64,000 nt of DNA from contig OZ244038.1 of NCBI GenBank assembly GCA_965215145.1, positions 1,240,001 through 1,304,000 on the forward strand, read 5' to 3'. A program made the translations under genes and the position numbers. Origin of the DNA: G965215145 sp965215145 (GTDB lineage: Bacteria; Bacteroidota; Rhodothermia; Rhodothermales; JANQRZ01). The notes below the pieces were generated by a model, which searched no databases, was not told the DNA's origin, and saw nothing but the letters and a program-made list of their open reading frames with translations. How positions within the stretch are numbered: the first letter of the stretch is position 1; the number at the start of each line of letters is the position of its first letter. Positions 1 through 8,178 of this stretch are shown piece after piece.

Positions 1-1706
1 TGCTCGCCCACGGCGCGAGCGCTCTCAATCTCGACCTTGAGGCCCTCCTCGAACCCCAGGACGAGGACGAGACGGCCGGTGCCCGCGCCTACGCCGCCCG
101 CTGGTTTCTCCCGACCAAGCGCAGCCTGCTCGCGCCCTACGGCGTCGGCACGGTCGACCAGGCGCTGATGGGGGCCGTCACCTCGCGGCACTTCTTCCTG
201 CGGCTCTACGCCCTGGCGGGCAAGACGGTCGTCTTCGATGAAGTCCACGCCTACGATGGCTACATGGCGGCGCTCTTCGGACGCCTCCTGAGTTGGCTCC
301 GCGCCCTCGGCTCCGACGTAGTGGTGCTCACGGCCACCCTCCCAACCGCCACCCGGCGGACGCTCCTCCGCTCTTGGAACGCCCCCCTGATCCCGGACCC
401 AGACGCTTACCCCGTGCTCGCCGTGGCCGAGGGAGGCGCGTCTGACCTTGCTGCCTTCCTGGGCGGCTTCGAGACCTCGCAGACGGCCCAGGCCGAGATC
501 GACTTCGGCGAGAGCGACCCGGTGGCCGTCTCCGCGCGCGTGGCCGAGGCGGCGAAAGAGGGCGCCACGGTCGGCGTCATCGTCAACCGCGTCGACCGCG
601 CGCAGGACGTCTTCCAGCGCCTCCGTCGGATGGAGGACGAGGGCGCCCTCGACGCCGACCTCCATCTGCTCCACGCCCGCTTCCCGTTCGAGGACCGCCG
701 ACGCCGCGAGCGCGACGCCATCGAGCGGTTTGGCAAAGAGGGTAGACGGCAGGCCGAGCGCCCGGCCGTCCTGGTTGCCACGCAGGTGGCCGAACAGTCG
801 CTCGACCTCGACGTGGACCTCATGCTCTCGGACCTCGCGCCCATCGACCTGCTGCTCCAGCGGGCCGGGCGGCTCCACCGGCACCCGGCCCTCGAAGACC
901 TCCGCCCCGAGGGCTACCGGACGCCGCGCCTCGTGGTGCTTCGCCCTCCGCTCGACGCCCCCAACGCGCTCCCCGAGGTGGCGGGCATCGGCGGCCAGTT
1001 CGCGCCCGACGACCCCGAGGGCATCTACCTCGACCTCCCGCTCTTCCGCACCGACCTCGTGCTCCGCGAGCGTGTGGCGCGCGGCGAGGGCTGGTCGCTT
1101 CCTGACGACTACCGCCCGCTCATCGAGGCCGTCTACGGCCCCGACGCCGACGCTCCGCCCGACGGCCTCCGCGACGAGGACCGCGAGCGCTGGCAGGCGG
1201 CCGTGGATGCCAAGGAGAAACAGGAGGGGGCGTTCGAGCAAGAGGCCAGCCTCGCTGCCATCCAGGCTCCGGCTCGCCTGGGCGAGATGGTCCGGTCGGG
1301 GCACTACCGCGACCGGAGCCGCTACGACGAGCACGACGACGCCCCCGCCCGCGACCTCCAGCCGACGACCCGCCTCGGCCACCCCTCGGTGAACGCCGTC
1401 TGCCTCCACCGCCGCGACGACGGCCTCTTCCTCGACGCCGAGCACCCATTCCCGAGTGGCCCCGACCTCTCACGCGACGAGACGCGGGACCTCCTGCTCC
1501 GCGCCGTGCGCCTTAGCCGCCGGTCGGTGGTCGCGGCGCTGCCCGCGCAAGACGTGCCGGAGGAGTGGAAACACGCCACGCACGATGCCTACGCACTGGC
1601 CTATCATCACCCGCTCGTATTCAAGCACGGGCACTGCGCCGTGGGCGGCACCGTGATCGCCCTCGACGACGACCTCGGCATCCGCTACGACCCTGACAGC
1701 TCATGA
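1..1706 (+). CDS. cas3: CRISPR-associated helicase/nuclease Cas3 (type I-E), 5'-truncated by window edge
   Basis: This is the C-terminal part of the Cas3 helicase, which is recruited by Cascade to unwind and degrade target DNA. The frame is open from the first bases; the internal Met at 168 is not the start. About 567 residues are visible. They contain the DEVH box (VVFDEVHAYDGYM), motif III LTATLP, and the motif V/VI stretch ending in LLQRAGRLHRH. The HD nuclease domain and Walker A lie upstream of the window, so whether the nuclease is intact cannot be judged. The helicase C-terminal domain is followed by a roughly 250-residue accessory region. The gene is on the same strand as the Cascade genes but is separated from cas8e by 470 bp of structured non-coding DNA, unlike the overlapping cas8e-cas6e genes. 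Confidence 0.93.
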   Translation, partial: LAHGASALNLDLEALLEPQDEDETAGARAYAARWFLPTKRSLLAPYGVGTVDQALMGAVTSRHFFLRLYALAGKTVVFDEVHAYDGYMAALFGRLLSWLRALGSDVVVLTATLPTATRRTLLRSWNAPLIPDPDAYPVLAVAEGGASDLAAFLGGFETSQTAQAEIDFGESDPVAVSARVAEAAKEGATVGVIVNRVDRAQDVFQRLRRMEDEGALDADLHLLHARFPFEDRRRRERDAIERFGKEGRRQAERPAVLVATQVAEQSLDLDVDLMLSDLAPIDLLLQRAGRLHRHPALEDLRPEGYRTPRLVVLRPPLDAPNALPEVAGIGGQFAPDDPEGIYLDLPLFRTDLVLRERVARGEGWSLPDDYRPLIEAVYGPDADAPPDGLRDEDRERWQAAVDAKEKQEGAFEQEASLAAIQAPARLGEMVRSGHYRDRSRYDEHDDAPARDLQPTTRLGHPSVNAVCLHRRDDGLFLDAEHPFPSGPDLSRDETRDLLLRAVRLSRRSVVAALPAQDVPEEWKHATHDAYALAYHHPLVFKHGHCAVGGTVIALDDDLGIRYDPDSS

Positions 1707-1810
1707 GGCGCCCACTACCACTACTCCCCATCGCTGGACAGGTCGAGCACAGCGCGCACGAGGCGCCGCCCGAGCTCCCAGAGGAGGAGGCGCGGGAGAC
1801 GCGAAATCGC

Positions 1811-1832
1811 GCGACGCCATGCGTGGCGTCGC
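1811..1832. terminator. Perfect 9-bp hairpin downstream of cas3
   Basis: Arms GCGACGCCA and TGGCGTCGC with a 4-nt loop lie about 105 nt after the cas3 stop. There is no U-tract, so rho-independent termination is uncertain. It is the first of several inverted repeats in the 1707-2176 spacer, which has no credible protein gene. Confidence 0.35.
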
Positions 1833-1898
1833 CCCTCACTGCTCACTGGGGGATCCCCACTGCGATCATCGTTGTTGGATTCAGGTGCCCTCATAGCT

Positions 1899-1967
1899 CG
1901 CTCCGGCGGGTGATTGATGGTGATCAGCGCCGGAGCGGGCGGTTCCTAGGCCGAGTCCGCTCCGGCG
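1899..1967. repeat. Three copies of CGCTCCGGCG, alternating orientation
   Basis: The 10-mer CGCTCCGGCG occurs at 1899-1908, inverted at 1928-1937, and direct again at 1958-1967. The first two copies form a 10-bp stem with a 19-nt loop. The layout resembles operator repeats or a processed structured RNA in front of the mini-array. The 7-mer CGCTCCG also occurs at positions 4-10 of the mini-array spacer when read on the minus strand. In GC-rich DNA that may be chance. Confidence 0.4.
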
Positions 1968-2013
1968 CGTCTGGTTGGGGACGACGATCAGACAATGTCG
2001 GTTCCCCACGGCA

Positions 2014-2035
2014 GTCTGAGGCATACGCCTCAGAC
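2014..2035. other. Perfect 9-bp inverted repeat next to the mini-CRISPR
   Basis: GTCTGAGGC and GCCTCAGAC are separated by ATAC. The repeat lies 12 bp from the first CRISPR-like repeat, on its distal side for minus-strand transcription, so it could end a crRNA precursor. It could equally be an operator. No U-run follows in either direction. Confidence 0.35.
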
Positions 2036-2040
2036 CGCAT

Positions 2041-2129
2041 CTTACATCCCCGCTTGCACGGGGAGAGAGCGCTCATGAGAGCTTTCGCTTCGGAGCGCAT
2101 CGGTTCAACCCCGCGTTGCGGGGAACGAC
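2041..2129 (-). CRISPR. Two-repeat, one-spacer type I-E-like mini-array
   Basis: Two repeat-like blocks have CCCCGC cores at 2048 and 2109, exactly 61 bp apart, the canonical I-E unit (about 29-nt repeat plus 32-nt spacer). The better copy (2101-2129) reads on the minus strand as a normal I-E repeat: a TTCCCCGC…GCGGGG stem followed by a handle-like TTGAACCG. The other copy (2041-2068) keeps CCCCGC and GGGG but has lost the ACCG end. That makes it the degenerate distal repeat for minus-strand transcription, away from cas8e and towards cas3. The spacer is about 32 nt (2069-2100). I see no third repeat 61 bp to either side and no obvious AT-rich leader. It could be a remnant array or a dedicated regulatory crRNA. 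Confidence 0.6.
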
Positions 2130-2176
2130 CTCAAGATACGATGACGTGCGGCTCGCCGCGTGGAGCCTGATCACGC

Positions 2177-3778
2177 ATGGCTTACGACCTTACTCAACAA
2201 CCCTGGATCCCCGTCCGCTATGTGGTCGGGGAGGAGGGGCCGTCCGCCGTCGGGCTGCGGGAGGCGCTGGCGGAGGCCCACCGCATCCGCGAGATCGAGG
2301 CGCCGCCGCTCCAGACGGCCGCGCTCTACCGGCTCCTCCAGGCCCTCTTCGTCCGGCTCTACGTCCACCCCGAAGACGCGCCCGACGACGCGGACTGGAC
2401 GCAGGAGGCGTGGTACGACCTCTGGGAGGCGGGGCGCTTCGACTCCGGCCGTGTCGCCCGCTACTTCGACCGCTGGCAGGATGAGCGCGAGCGCTTCGAC
2501 CTGCTTCACCCCGACCGTCCCTTCTACGGCCATCCTGAACCGACGACTCCGAGCGACGGCGCCGCCAACTGGCTCGTGCCGGTCTGGGCGAAGGGCAACA
2601 ACGAGACACTGTTCGATCACACGACTGACGCCATGTGCGCGGCCATGCCTCTGGACGAAGCCGCCCGTGCGCTCGTCGCTACGCAGGCGTGGGCGCTCGG
2701 CGGGCTGGCCGGGCCGGGGCGGCTCCGCTTCGAGGACGCCCCGCTCTCGCGTGGGGCCGTGTTCTGGCTCCGCGGCGACTCGCTCTTCGAGGCCCTGCTG
2801 CTCAACACGCCACCCGATACGATCACGCGGATGCGCTCCGGCAAGCGCGACGCCCCCTCGTGGGAACGCGACACCCCCTCCGACCGCAAGCCGGGCGCCG
2901 AGGTCGGGTACCTCGACTTCCTCACGTGGCCCTCGCGGCACGTTCGTCTCGACGTGGACGAGACGGGCGATGAGCCGGTCGTCTGCGGCGTCCAGATCGC
3001 CCAGGGGAAGAAGTGGGTATCCGAGGCGACGGATCCGCTGAACGCCCTGCGCACCAAGAAGGACGGCGGGCGCTACCCGCTCAAGCTGCGCCCCGAGCAG
3101 TCGCTCTGGCGAGCGGCCCCGGCCTACCTCGGCCTCCGGCTGGACGGCCAACGCGAGGCCCCGCCCCGCCCATTCGACTGGCTCGTGAACAGCCCCCGGC
3201 TCCGAAGGAGCCGCGCGGGCGGCTGGGATGTCGAGGTGTTCGGCCTCGCCAACGATAAGGCGAAGATGGAGATGATCCGGGCCGACCGCCTCACGGTCTA
3301 CCCGACCATCCTCGGTTCCAAGTCGGCCCAGCGCTACGTCGTCGAGGCCGTCAAGCGGGCGAGCATGCAGGCCCAGACGCTCCGCTACGCCCTCCGCGAC
3401 TGCGCCGCCCGCCTCGCCACGCGCACCGACGCCGCCGACGTGGCCGACGGCCTCCAGGGGGAGCGCCGCTTCTGGGCGCTGCTCGAAACGGGCTTTGTGC
3501 AGGGCCGAGACCGCGAGCGCGCCTTCGACGACTGGCTGGGCGCCCTCGCCGACCTCACCGCTGCGCACGACGGTGACGCCTTCGCCGACCGCGCCGACCG
3601 CCACCTCGCGCGCTGGACGCGCACGCTCCACCGCGCCGCTCAGCGCGCCTACGACGCAGCCACCGACGGCCTCATCGGCACGCCCCGTCGCATGGAGGCC
3701 GTGGCCGTCGGGCGCGACCGCCTCCGCCCTGCCGCCGCCTACGCCGACGCTCTCTCTGCTCCCGCTCCCACGTCATGA
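2177..3778 (+). CDS. cas8e: Cascade large subunit Cas8e (Cse1/CasA)
   Basis: This 533-residue large subunit of type I-E Cascade recognises the PAM and recruits Cas3. The N-terminus MAYDLTQQPWIPVRY fits the family's characteristic '…PWIPV' opening. The length is typical (about 500-560), and the C-terminal region is helical as expected for the four-helix bundle. The ATG lies 47 bp after the mini-array. The stop overlaps the cse2 start (ATGA), implying translational coupling. It is the first gene of the five-gene Cascade operon. Confidence 0.92.
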   Translation: MAYDLTQQPWIPVRYVVGEEGPSAVGLREALAEAHRIREIEAPPLQTAALYRLLQALFVRLYVHPEDAPDDADWTQEAWYDLWEAGRFDSGRVARYFDRWQDERERFDLLHPDRPFYGHPEPTTPSDGAANWLVPVWAKGNNETLFDHTTDAMCAAMPLDEAARALVATQAWALGGLAGPGRLRFEDAPLSRGAVFWLRGDSLFEALLLNTPPDTITRMRSGKRDAPSWERDTPSDRKPGAEVGYLDFLTWPSRHVRLDVDETGDEPVVCGVQIAQGKKWVSEATDPLNALRTKKDGGRYPLKLRPEQSLWRAAPAYLGLRLDGQREAPPRPFDWLVNSPRLRRSRAGGWDVEVFGLANDKAKMEMIRADRLTVYPTILGSKSAQRYVVEAVKRASMQAQTLRYALRDCAARLATRTDAADVADGLQGERRFWALLETGFVQGRDRERAFDDWLGALADLTAAHDGDAFADRADRHLARWTRTLHRAAQRAYDAATDGLIGTPRRMEAVAVGRDRLRPAAAYADALSAPAPTS

Positions 3779-4401
3779 CCGACACCCTTCCCGACCCGCC
3801 CGACGCGGCTCCGGCCGACGCTCCACCCACCGACCCGGTCGCCAGCTTCGTCGGCTACGTGCTGCATCTCGCCGGGCGCACCGACGGCGACGCCCGCCGC
3901 CGCCTCGCTGAGCTTCGACGCGCAGGCATGGAGGCGGGGCGTTCGCACCGCGCCCTCGCTATCGTCGGCGACCGCATCCCAGAGGAGGCACAGGGGTGGG
4001 ACCTCGACGCTTACCTGCTCGCGGCCGAGCTGATGGCCCTCGTCGCCGCCGGGGGCCGTGAGATCGGAGAGTTCCATGCCGAGACGCGGCGCTTCCGGCG
4101 CTCGACGCTCGGGGCCTCGGCCCGCTCCGTCAACCCGCGCAAGCCCAACGCCGACGGCGACCTCGCCGACGAGAACAAGGGCATCACGGCGCGCTTTGGG
4201 GCCGTGCTCGCGCTCCCGTCCGAGGATCTGCCCGACGAGCTTCGCCGCTTGGTCCGCCTGCTCCACCAGAAGGGAGCGCCATTCGACTTCGTGCGGCTCC
4301 TCCGCGACCTCCTCCGGTGGGACGACCCCGACCAGCCCGTTCAGAAAGAATGGGCACGCCACTACTGGAGCGCCCCGCGCTCCGACGACTCTGACACCTA
4401 G
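3775..4401 (+). CDS. casB: Cascade small subunit Cse2 (CasB)
   Basis: This 208-residue all-helical protein sits in the cse2 position of a type I-E operon. In Cascade two copies line the belly and stabilise the R-loop. It shows the LRRLVRLLHQ…VRLLRDLLRW pattern near the C-terminus typical of Cse2. The N-terminus is proline- and aspartate-rich (about 20 residues). The start overlaps the cas8e stop by 4 bp, and only 12 bp separate it from cas7e. The assignment rests on locus position plus composition, because Cse2 is poorly conserved. Confidence 0.85.
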   Translation: MTDTLPDPPDAAPADAPPTDPVASFVGYVLHLAGRTDGDARRRLAELRRAGMEAGRSHRALAIVGDRIPEEAQGWDLDAYLLAAELMALVAAGGREIGEFHAETRRFRRSTLGASARSVNPRKPNADGDLADENKGITARFGAVLALPSEDLPDELRRLVRLLHQKGAPFDFVRLLRDLLRWDDPDQPVQKEWARHYWSAPRSDDSDT

Positions 4402-4413
4402 CCCCCGACTCCG

Positions 4414-5634
4414 ATGAAAGTCGAGCTTCACCTCCTTCAGTCCGTGCCGCCTTCGAACCTCAACCGCGACGACAGCGGCGCCCCAAAGGACGCCCACTTC
4501 GGCGGGCACCGTCGCGCGCGGCTCTCGTCGCAGAGCCTTAAGCGTGCCATCCGCACGTCTGAGACCTTCCACCGGATCGTCTCCGAGCGCGTGGGCATCC
4601 GCACGCGCCGCGCCGTGGCCTACCTCCGCGACCGCCTCGTCGACAACCACGAGATGGATTCCGCCTCCGCCCAGGCGCTCGCGCGCTCGGCCGTCGAGGC
4701 GCTGCTCAAGAAGGTTGGCGACGACGACCGCTCGAACGTCCTCTACTACGCGGCGCGTCCCGAGTTGGACGACCTCGCCGCCCGACTCATTAACGACGAC
4801 GATGCGACGGAGGCCGCCGCGGCGGTGGCTGAGGCGACGGCGTCGCTGCCCGAGGACGAGAAGCTCTCGAAGGAGCAAGCAAAGGCCGTCGATGACGCGA
4901 AGAAGCCGCTCGACAAGGCCGCCGGCGTGCTCGTCAAGCAGTTCGTCAAGGACTACAAAGGCAAAACCTCGGCGGCCGACATCGCGCTCTTCGGGCGGAT
5001 GCTCGCCGAGGAGCCGACGCTCAACATCGACGCGGCCTGCCAGGTGGCCCATGCCCTCTCCGTGGACCGCGTGGCGCCGGCCTACGACTACTTCACGGCC
5101 GTCGACGACCTCAAGGACGCCGCCGAGGACGACGCGGGCGCGGGCATGATCGGCACGACGGGCTTCACGTCGGCCTGCTTCTACCGTTACGCCGTCGTGG
5201 ACGTGGACCAGCTCGCCCAGAACCTCGACGGCGACCGGGAGGCTGCCCGCGACGCCGTGCGCGCGTTCCTGACGGCGGCCGTGACGGCGCTCCCGAGCGG
5301 CAAGCAGAACAGCTTCGCAGCCCAGGTCCGCCCGGAGGTCGTGATGGCGGTCGTGCGGCGCGACGGGATGCCGCTCTCGCTCGTCAACGCCTTCGCCGCG
5401 CCCGTCCAGCCGAAGGAGCAGAGCCTCGCCTACCACGCCACGGAGAAGCTCGCCGAGCAGTGGAACGCGATGGAGACGATGTACGGCGGTCTGATGCCGG
5501 ATGCGGCGCCCACCGAGGTGTTCGTCGCCACACCCCACGTCGAGGCGCTCGATGGTCTCTCAGAGTCCCGGAAGGACTCCGTTCGCGAGGTGATCGACGG
5601 CGTGGACGCGGCCATCGCCGGGGCAGCGGCATGA
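4414..5634 (+). CDS. cas7e: Cascade backbone protein Cas7e (Cse4/CasC)
   Basis: This 406-residue RAMP protein polymerises along the crRNA spacer as the Cascade backbone. The N-terminus MKVELHLLQSVPPSNLNRDD followed by RARLSSQSLKRAIR is the Cas7e signature. A mid-protein lysine- and aspartate-rich helical segment (about 145-180) may be the thumb region. GMIGTTGFTSACFYRYAVVD is the usual conserved core strand. The stop overlaps the cas5e start (ATGA). Confidence 0.93.
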   Translation: MKVELHLLQSVPPSNLNRDDSGAPKDAHFGGHRRARLSSQSLKRAIRTSETFHRIVSERVGIRTRRAVAYLRDRLVDNHEMDSASAQALARSAVEALLKKVGDDDRSNVLYYAARPELDDLAARLINDDDATEAAAAVAEATASLPEDEKLSKEQAKAVDDAKKPLDKAAGVLVKQFVKDYKGKTSAADIALFGRMLAEEPTLNIDAACQVAHALSVDRVAPAYDYFTAVDDLKDAAEDDAGAGMIGTTGFTSACFYRYAVVDVDQLAQNLDGDREAARDAVRAFLTAAVTALPSGKQNSFAAQVRPEVVMAVVRRDGMPLSLVNAFAAPVQPKEQSLAYHATEKLAEQWNAMETMYGGLMPDAAPTEVFVATPHVEALDGLSESRKDSVREVIDGVDAAIAGAAA

Positions 5635-6389
5635 GTGCGCCCCGCACGCTCCTCCTCCGCCTCGACGGCCCGATGCAGTCGTGGGGCGTCGACAGCCGCT
5701 TCGGCATCCGCGACACCCGCCGTGAGCCAACCAAGAGCGGCGTCATTGGACTGCTCGCCTCCGCGCTCGGCCGCGAGCGTTCGGAGCCAGTCGACGATCT
5801 GGCTGCGCTCACGTTCGGCGTTCGCGTCGACCGCGAGGGGCAGGTCTTGCGCGACTTTCAGACGGCGTCCTTCATCTATCGCGCTGGCTCAAACCCAGAA
5901 CGCGCTCGGAAGAAGTGGGCACGGATCAAGAGCGGCGAGTTGACCATCAATGACAAAGACCGGGACTTCAAGCTGACGGATCCGTCGAGCCGCTTCTACC
6001 TCGCCGACGCCTGCTTCACAGCGGGGTTCGAGGCCCAGACCGAGGAGGAACATGCCCTCCTCGACCAGATGCACGCTGCGCTCCTGTCGCCGCGCTGGCC
6101 GCTCTTCCTCGGGCGTCGCGCCTTTCCTCCGGCCGCGCCCGTCGTGCTCGAAATCGCCGAGGCCGGCCTGCTGGACGCGCTTCGCCGGGCGCCTTCCCCG
6201 CCACTCGATGGCGCGAACCGCCCCCGTACTGACAGCGGGGCGGCTCGTTATGTCCTCGACGCCGACGCCGAGGCACCCGATGCTCCACGTCGTCTGGCCG
6301 GTGCCGACGTACCAGTCTCCTTCCAGAGTGATCGTCGCCGCCACCGCACGCGCGAGACCATCACGCTCACCCTGCCCATCGCGTCGTGA
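5631..6389 (+). CDS. cas5e: Cascade subunit Cas5e (CasD)
   Basis: This 252-residue RAMP protein binds the crRNA 5' handle. The start chosen is the ATG at 5631, which overlaps the cas7e stop. From there the protein begins MSAPRTLLLRLDGPMQSWG and continues DTRREPTKSGVIGLLASALG, both diagnostic of Cas5e. The longer open frame upstream lies inside cas7e and is not coding. The C-terminus overlaps the cas6e GTG by 4 bp. Confidence 0.93.
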   Translation: MSAPRTLLLRLDGPMQSWGVDSRFGIRDTRREPTKSGVIGLLASALGRERSEPVDDLAALTFGVRVDREGQVLRDFQTASFIYRAGSNPERARKKWARIKSGELTINDKDRDFKLTDPSSRFYLADACFTAGFEAQTEEEHALLDQMHAALLSPRWPLFLGRRAFPPAAPVVLEIAEAGLLDALRRAPSPPLDGANRPRTDSGAARYVLDADAEAPDAPRRLAGADVPVSFQSDRRRHRTRETITLTLPIAS

Positions 6390-7117
6390 CCCTCCACGTC
6401 TCCCGTCTCACCCTCAACCCCGAGCACCCGCAAGCGCGGAAGGACCTCGCCGCGCCTTACGAGCTGCACCGCACGCTCGCTAACGTCTTTCCTGGGCCGC
6501 GAGCCACCGAACAGCAGAAGCATGAAGACGATTACGAGCTGGGACACGGCATGCTCTACCGTGCCGAGGAGCCTGCGCCGCGTGGAGCGCCTGTCCTCGT
6601 GCAGTCCGTGACCAAGCCAGATTGGTCGCGGCTGGAGCCTGGGTACCTCCTCCGCCTCGACGGGATGAAAGCGTTCGAGCCGTCGTTCCGCGAGGGGCAG
6701 CGGCTGAGGTTCCGGCTCGTCGCCAACCCCGTGCGGCGGGTGCGGGTGGAGGGGAAGAAGAACCCCCGTCGGATGCCCCTCGTCCACCCCCGCGCGAAGG
6801 ACGGCATCGCGGCAGGGTATCTCGACTGGCTGGAGCGGCAGGCGGGTCGATCAGGGTTTGCGGTCGGCGACGTGGCCGGCGCACCGTTCCGGCTAGGCAG
6901 CAAGCAACGCGTCACCAACGACCCGGAGGAGATCCAAGCCATCGAGCGCGGCGAGCGCGAGGGGATCGCGAAGGCGCGCATCCCCCACTTCGGCGTCCGC
7001 TTCGACGGGCTGCTGACGGTTACGGACCCGAAGGCGCTGGCGGCGGCCGTCCGCGACGGGATCGGGCCGGCCAAGGCATTCGGGTTCGGGCTGCTCTCGC
7101 TGGCGCCCGCCGGCTGA
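6386..7117 (+). CDS. cas6e: crRNA endoribonuclease Cas6e (CasE)
   Basis: This 243-residue protein cleaves repeats to make crRNAs and stays on the 3' hairpin. It has a GTG start coupled to cas5e (GTGA). LTLNPEHPQARKDL…YELHRTLANVFP is the Cas6e N-terminal pattern, with His in the catalytic helix, and the C-terminal glycine-rich loop is GIGPAKAFGFGLLSLAPAG. It is the last Cas gene here. Only 16 bp separate it from a convergent non-CRISPR gene, so the usual downstream cas1-cas2 pair and array are absent. Confidence 0.93.
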   Translation: MTLHVSRLTLNPEHPQARKDLAAPYELHRTLANVFPGPRATEQQKHEDDYELGHGMLYRAEEPAPRGAPVLVQSVTKPDWSRLEPGYLLRLDGMKAFEPSFREGQRLRFRLVANPVRRVRVEGKKNPRRMPLVHPRAKDGIAAGYLDWLERQAGRSGFAVGDVAGAPFRLGSKQRVTNDPEEIQAIERGEREGIAKARIPHFGVRFDGLLTVTDPKALAAAVRDGIGPAKAFGFGLLSLAPAG

Positions 7118-7133
7118 GCTATCGCCGCGGACG

Positions 7134-8171
7134 CTACAGCGTGGCGAGGGTGGCGTTACTGAAGTGCTGGCTGTAGCGCGCGCGGGCGTCCACCTTCCGC
7201 TCCAGCGCCCGGATCACATCCGGCGTGAAGTCCACGCCGGTGACGCGCTTGATGCTGCCGAGCCCGCCGGGGCTGAACACGTTGACCTCGAGGAGGTGCT
7301 CGCCGGCGATGTCGAGCCCGGCGATGAACATCCCGTCCTGCCGGAGCTGGGGCCGGACCATCTCGGCCAGCCGGAGCTCGGTCTCCCCGATCTCAGCCTT
7401 CTCCGCCTTGCCGCCCGCGCTCATGTTGCTCCGCATGTCCTCCCCGCCCGAGCGCCGGCGGAAGGCGGCGTAGACGCCGTCCTTCTGGAGCGGCTCGCCG
7501 TTGATGAGGAACATCCGCACGTCCGTGCCGACGGCGTCGTCGAGGTACTCCTGCGCGACCATGTACCCGTTCTGGCAGACGGTGTCGATGATCTGGTTGA
7601 GGTTGGCGCGGTCGTCCTCGCGGATGACGAAGACGCCCTCGCCGCCGGAGCCCTGGAACGGCTTGAGCACCACGTCGCCGCTGTGGGCGTCGATGAACCG
7701 GCGGACGTCGTCGGCGTGGCGGGTGACGAGGGTCTTGGGGCGCGCGGCCTCGGGGAAGCGCTGGAAGTAGACCTTGTTGACGGCCTTCGCGAGCCCGTCG
7801 GGGTCGTTGACGACGAGGACCCCGCGCTGCGCCGCCATCTGCCCGAACACGATCCCCGCGGCCTGCGCCCACGGCCGCTCGCCGGCGTCGTCGGCGGGGT
7901 CGTTCCGCAGCATCAGCACGTCGAGCTCCTCGACCGGCAGCCGCTCGGACTCGGCCTCCTTGACGGCGGCGAGCAGCGTCTTCTCCGTCTTGTACGAGCC
8001 CTCGACGGCGCGGGCGTGGACGCGGAGCGACTCGTCGGGGTCGTAGGCGAAGTCCTCGACCGTGACGTAGCGGACGTCGTGGCCGGCCTTGTGGGCGGCG
8101 AGGGCGAGGCGGGTGGTGGTGTAGACCGTCTTCTCGGTCTCGTAACTGTTGATCAGAAAGGCGAGGCGCAT
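7134..8171 (-). CDS. ATP-grasp ligase of the glutathione synthetase type
   Basis: This 345-residue protein is of the GshB-like ATP-grasp class (ATP-dependent ligation of an amino acid or peptide carboxylate to an amine). The ATP-grasp core includes DVVLKPFQGSGGEGVFVI (phosphate loop), MVAQEYLDDAVGTDVRMFLI, and the Mg-binding end LLEVNVFSPGGLGSI, comparable to LTEINVTSPT in GshB. The start MRLAFLINSYETEKT at 8171 was preferred over the 28-residue upstream extension, which is repeat DNA. It is the last gene of a minus-strand cluster with a QEGLA protein and an N-formylglutamate amidohydrolase. No gshA is visible, so true glutathione synthesis is not shown and a different acceptor is possible. 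Confidence 0.8.
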   Translation of the reverse strand: MRLAFLINSYETEKTVYTTTRLALAAHKAGHDVRYVTVEDFAYDPDESLRVHARAVEGSYKTEKTLLAAVKEAESERLPVEELDVLMLRNDPADDAGERPWAQAAGIVFGQMAAQRGVLVVNDPDGLAKAVNKVYFQRFPEAARPKTLVTRHADDVRRFIDAHSGDVVLKPFQGSGGEGVFVIREDDRANLNQIIDTVCQNGYMVAQEYLDDAVGTDVRMFLINGEPLQKDGVYAAFRRRSGGEDMRSNMSAGGKAEKAEIGETELRLAEMVRPQLRQDGMFIAGLDIAGEHLLEVNVFSPGGLGSIKRVTGVDFTPDVIRALERKVDARARYSQHFSNATLATL

Positions 8172-8178
8172 AGGGGCA

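Noticed and set aside
1896..1967. CGCTCCGGCG copies as real targets of the mini-array spacer
   Set aside because: Only a 7-base match (positions 4-10) with poor extension and no clear I-E PAM; kept as a hint, not as a called target.
1703..2170. 155-residue open frame between cas3 and cas8e
   Set aside because: It crosses all the hairpins and both CRISPR-like repeats and has no protein-like pattern.
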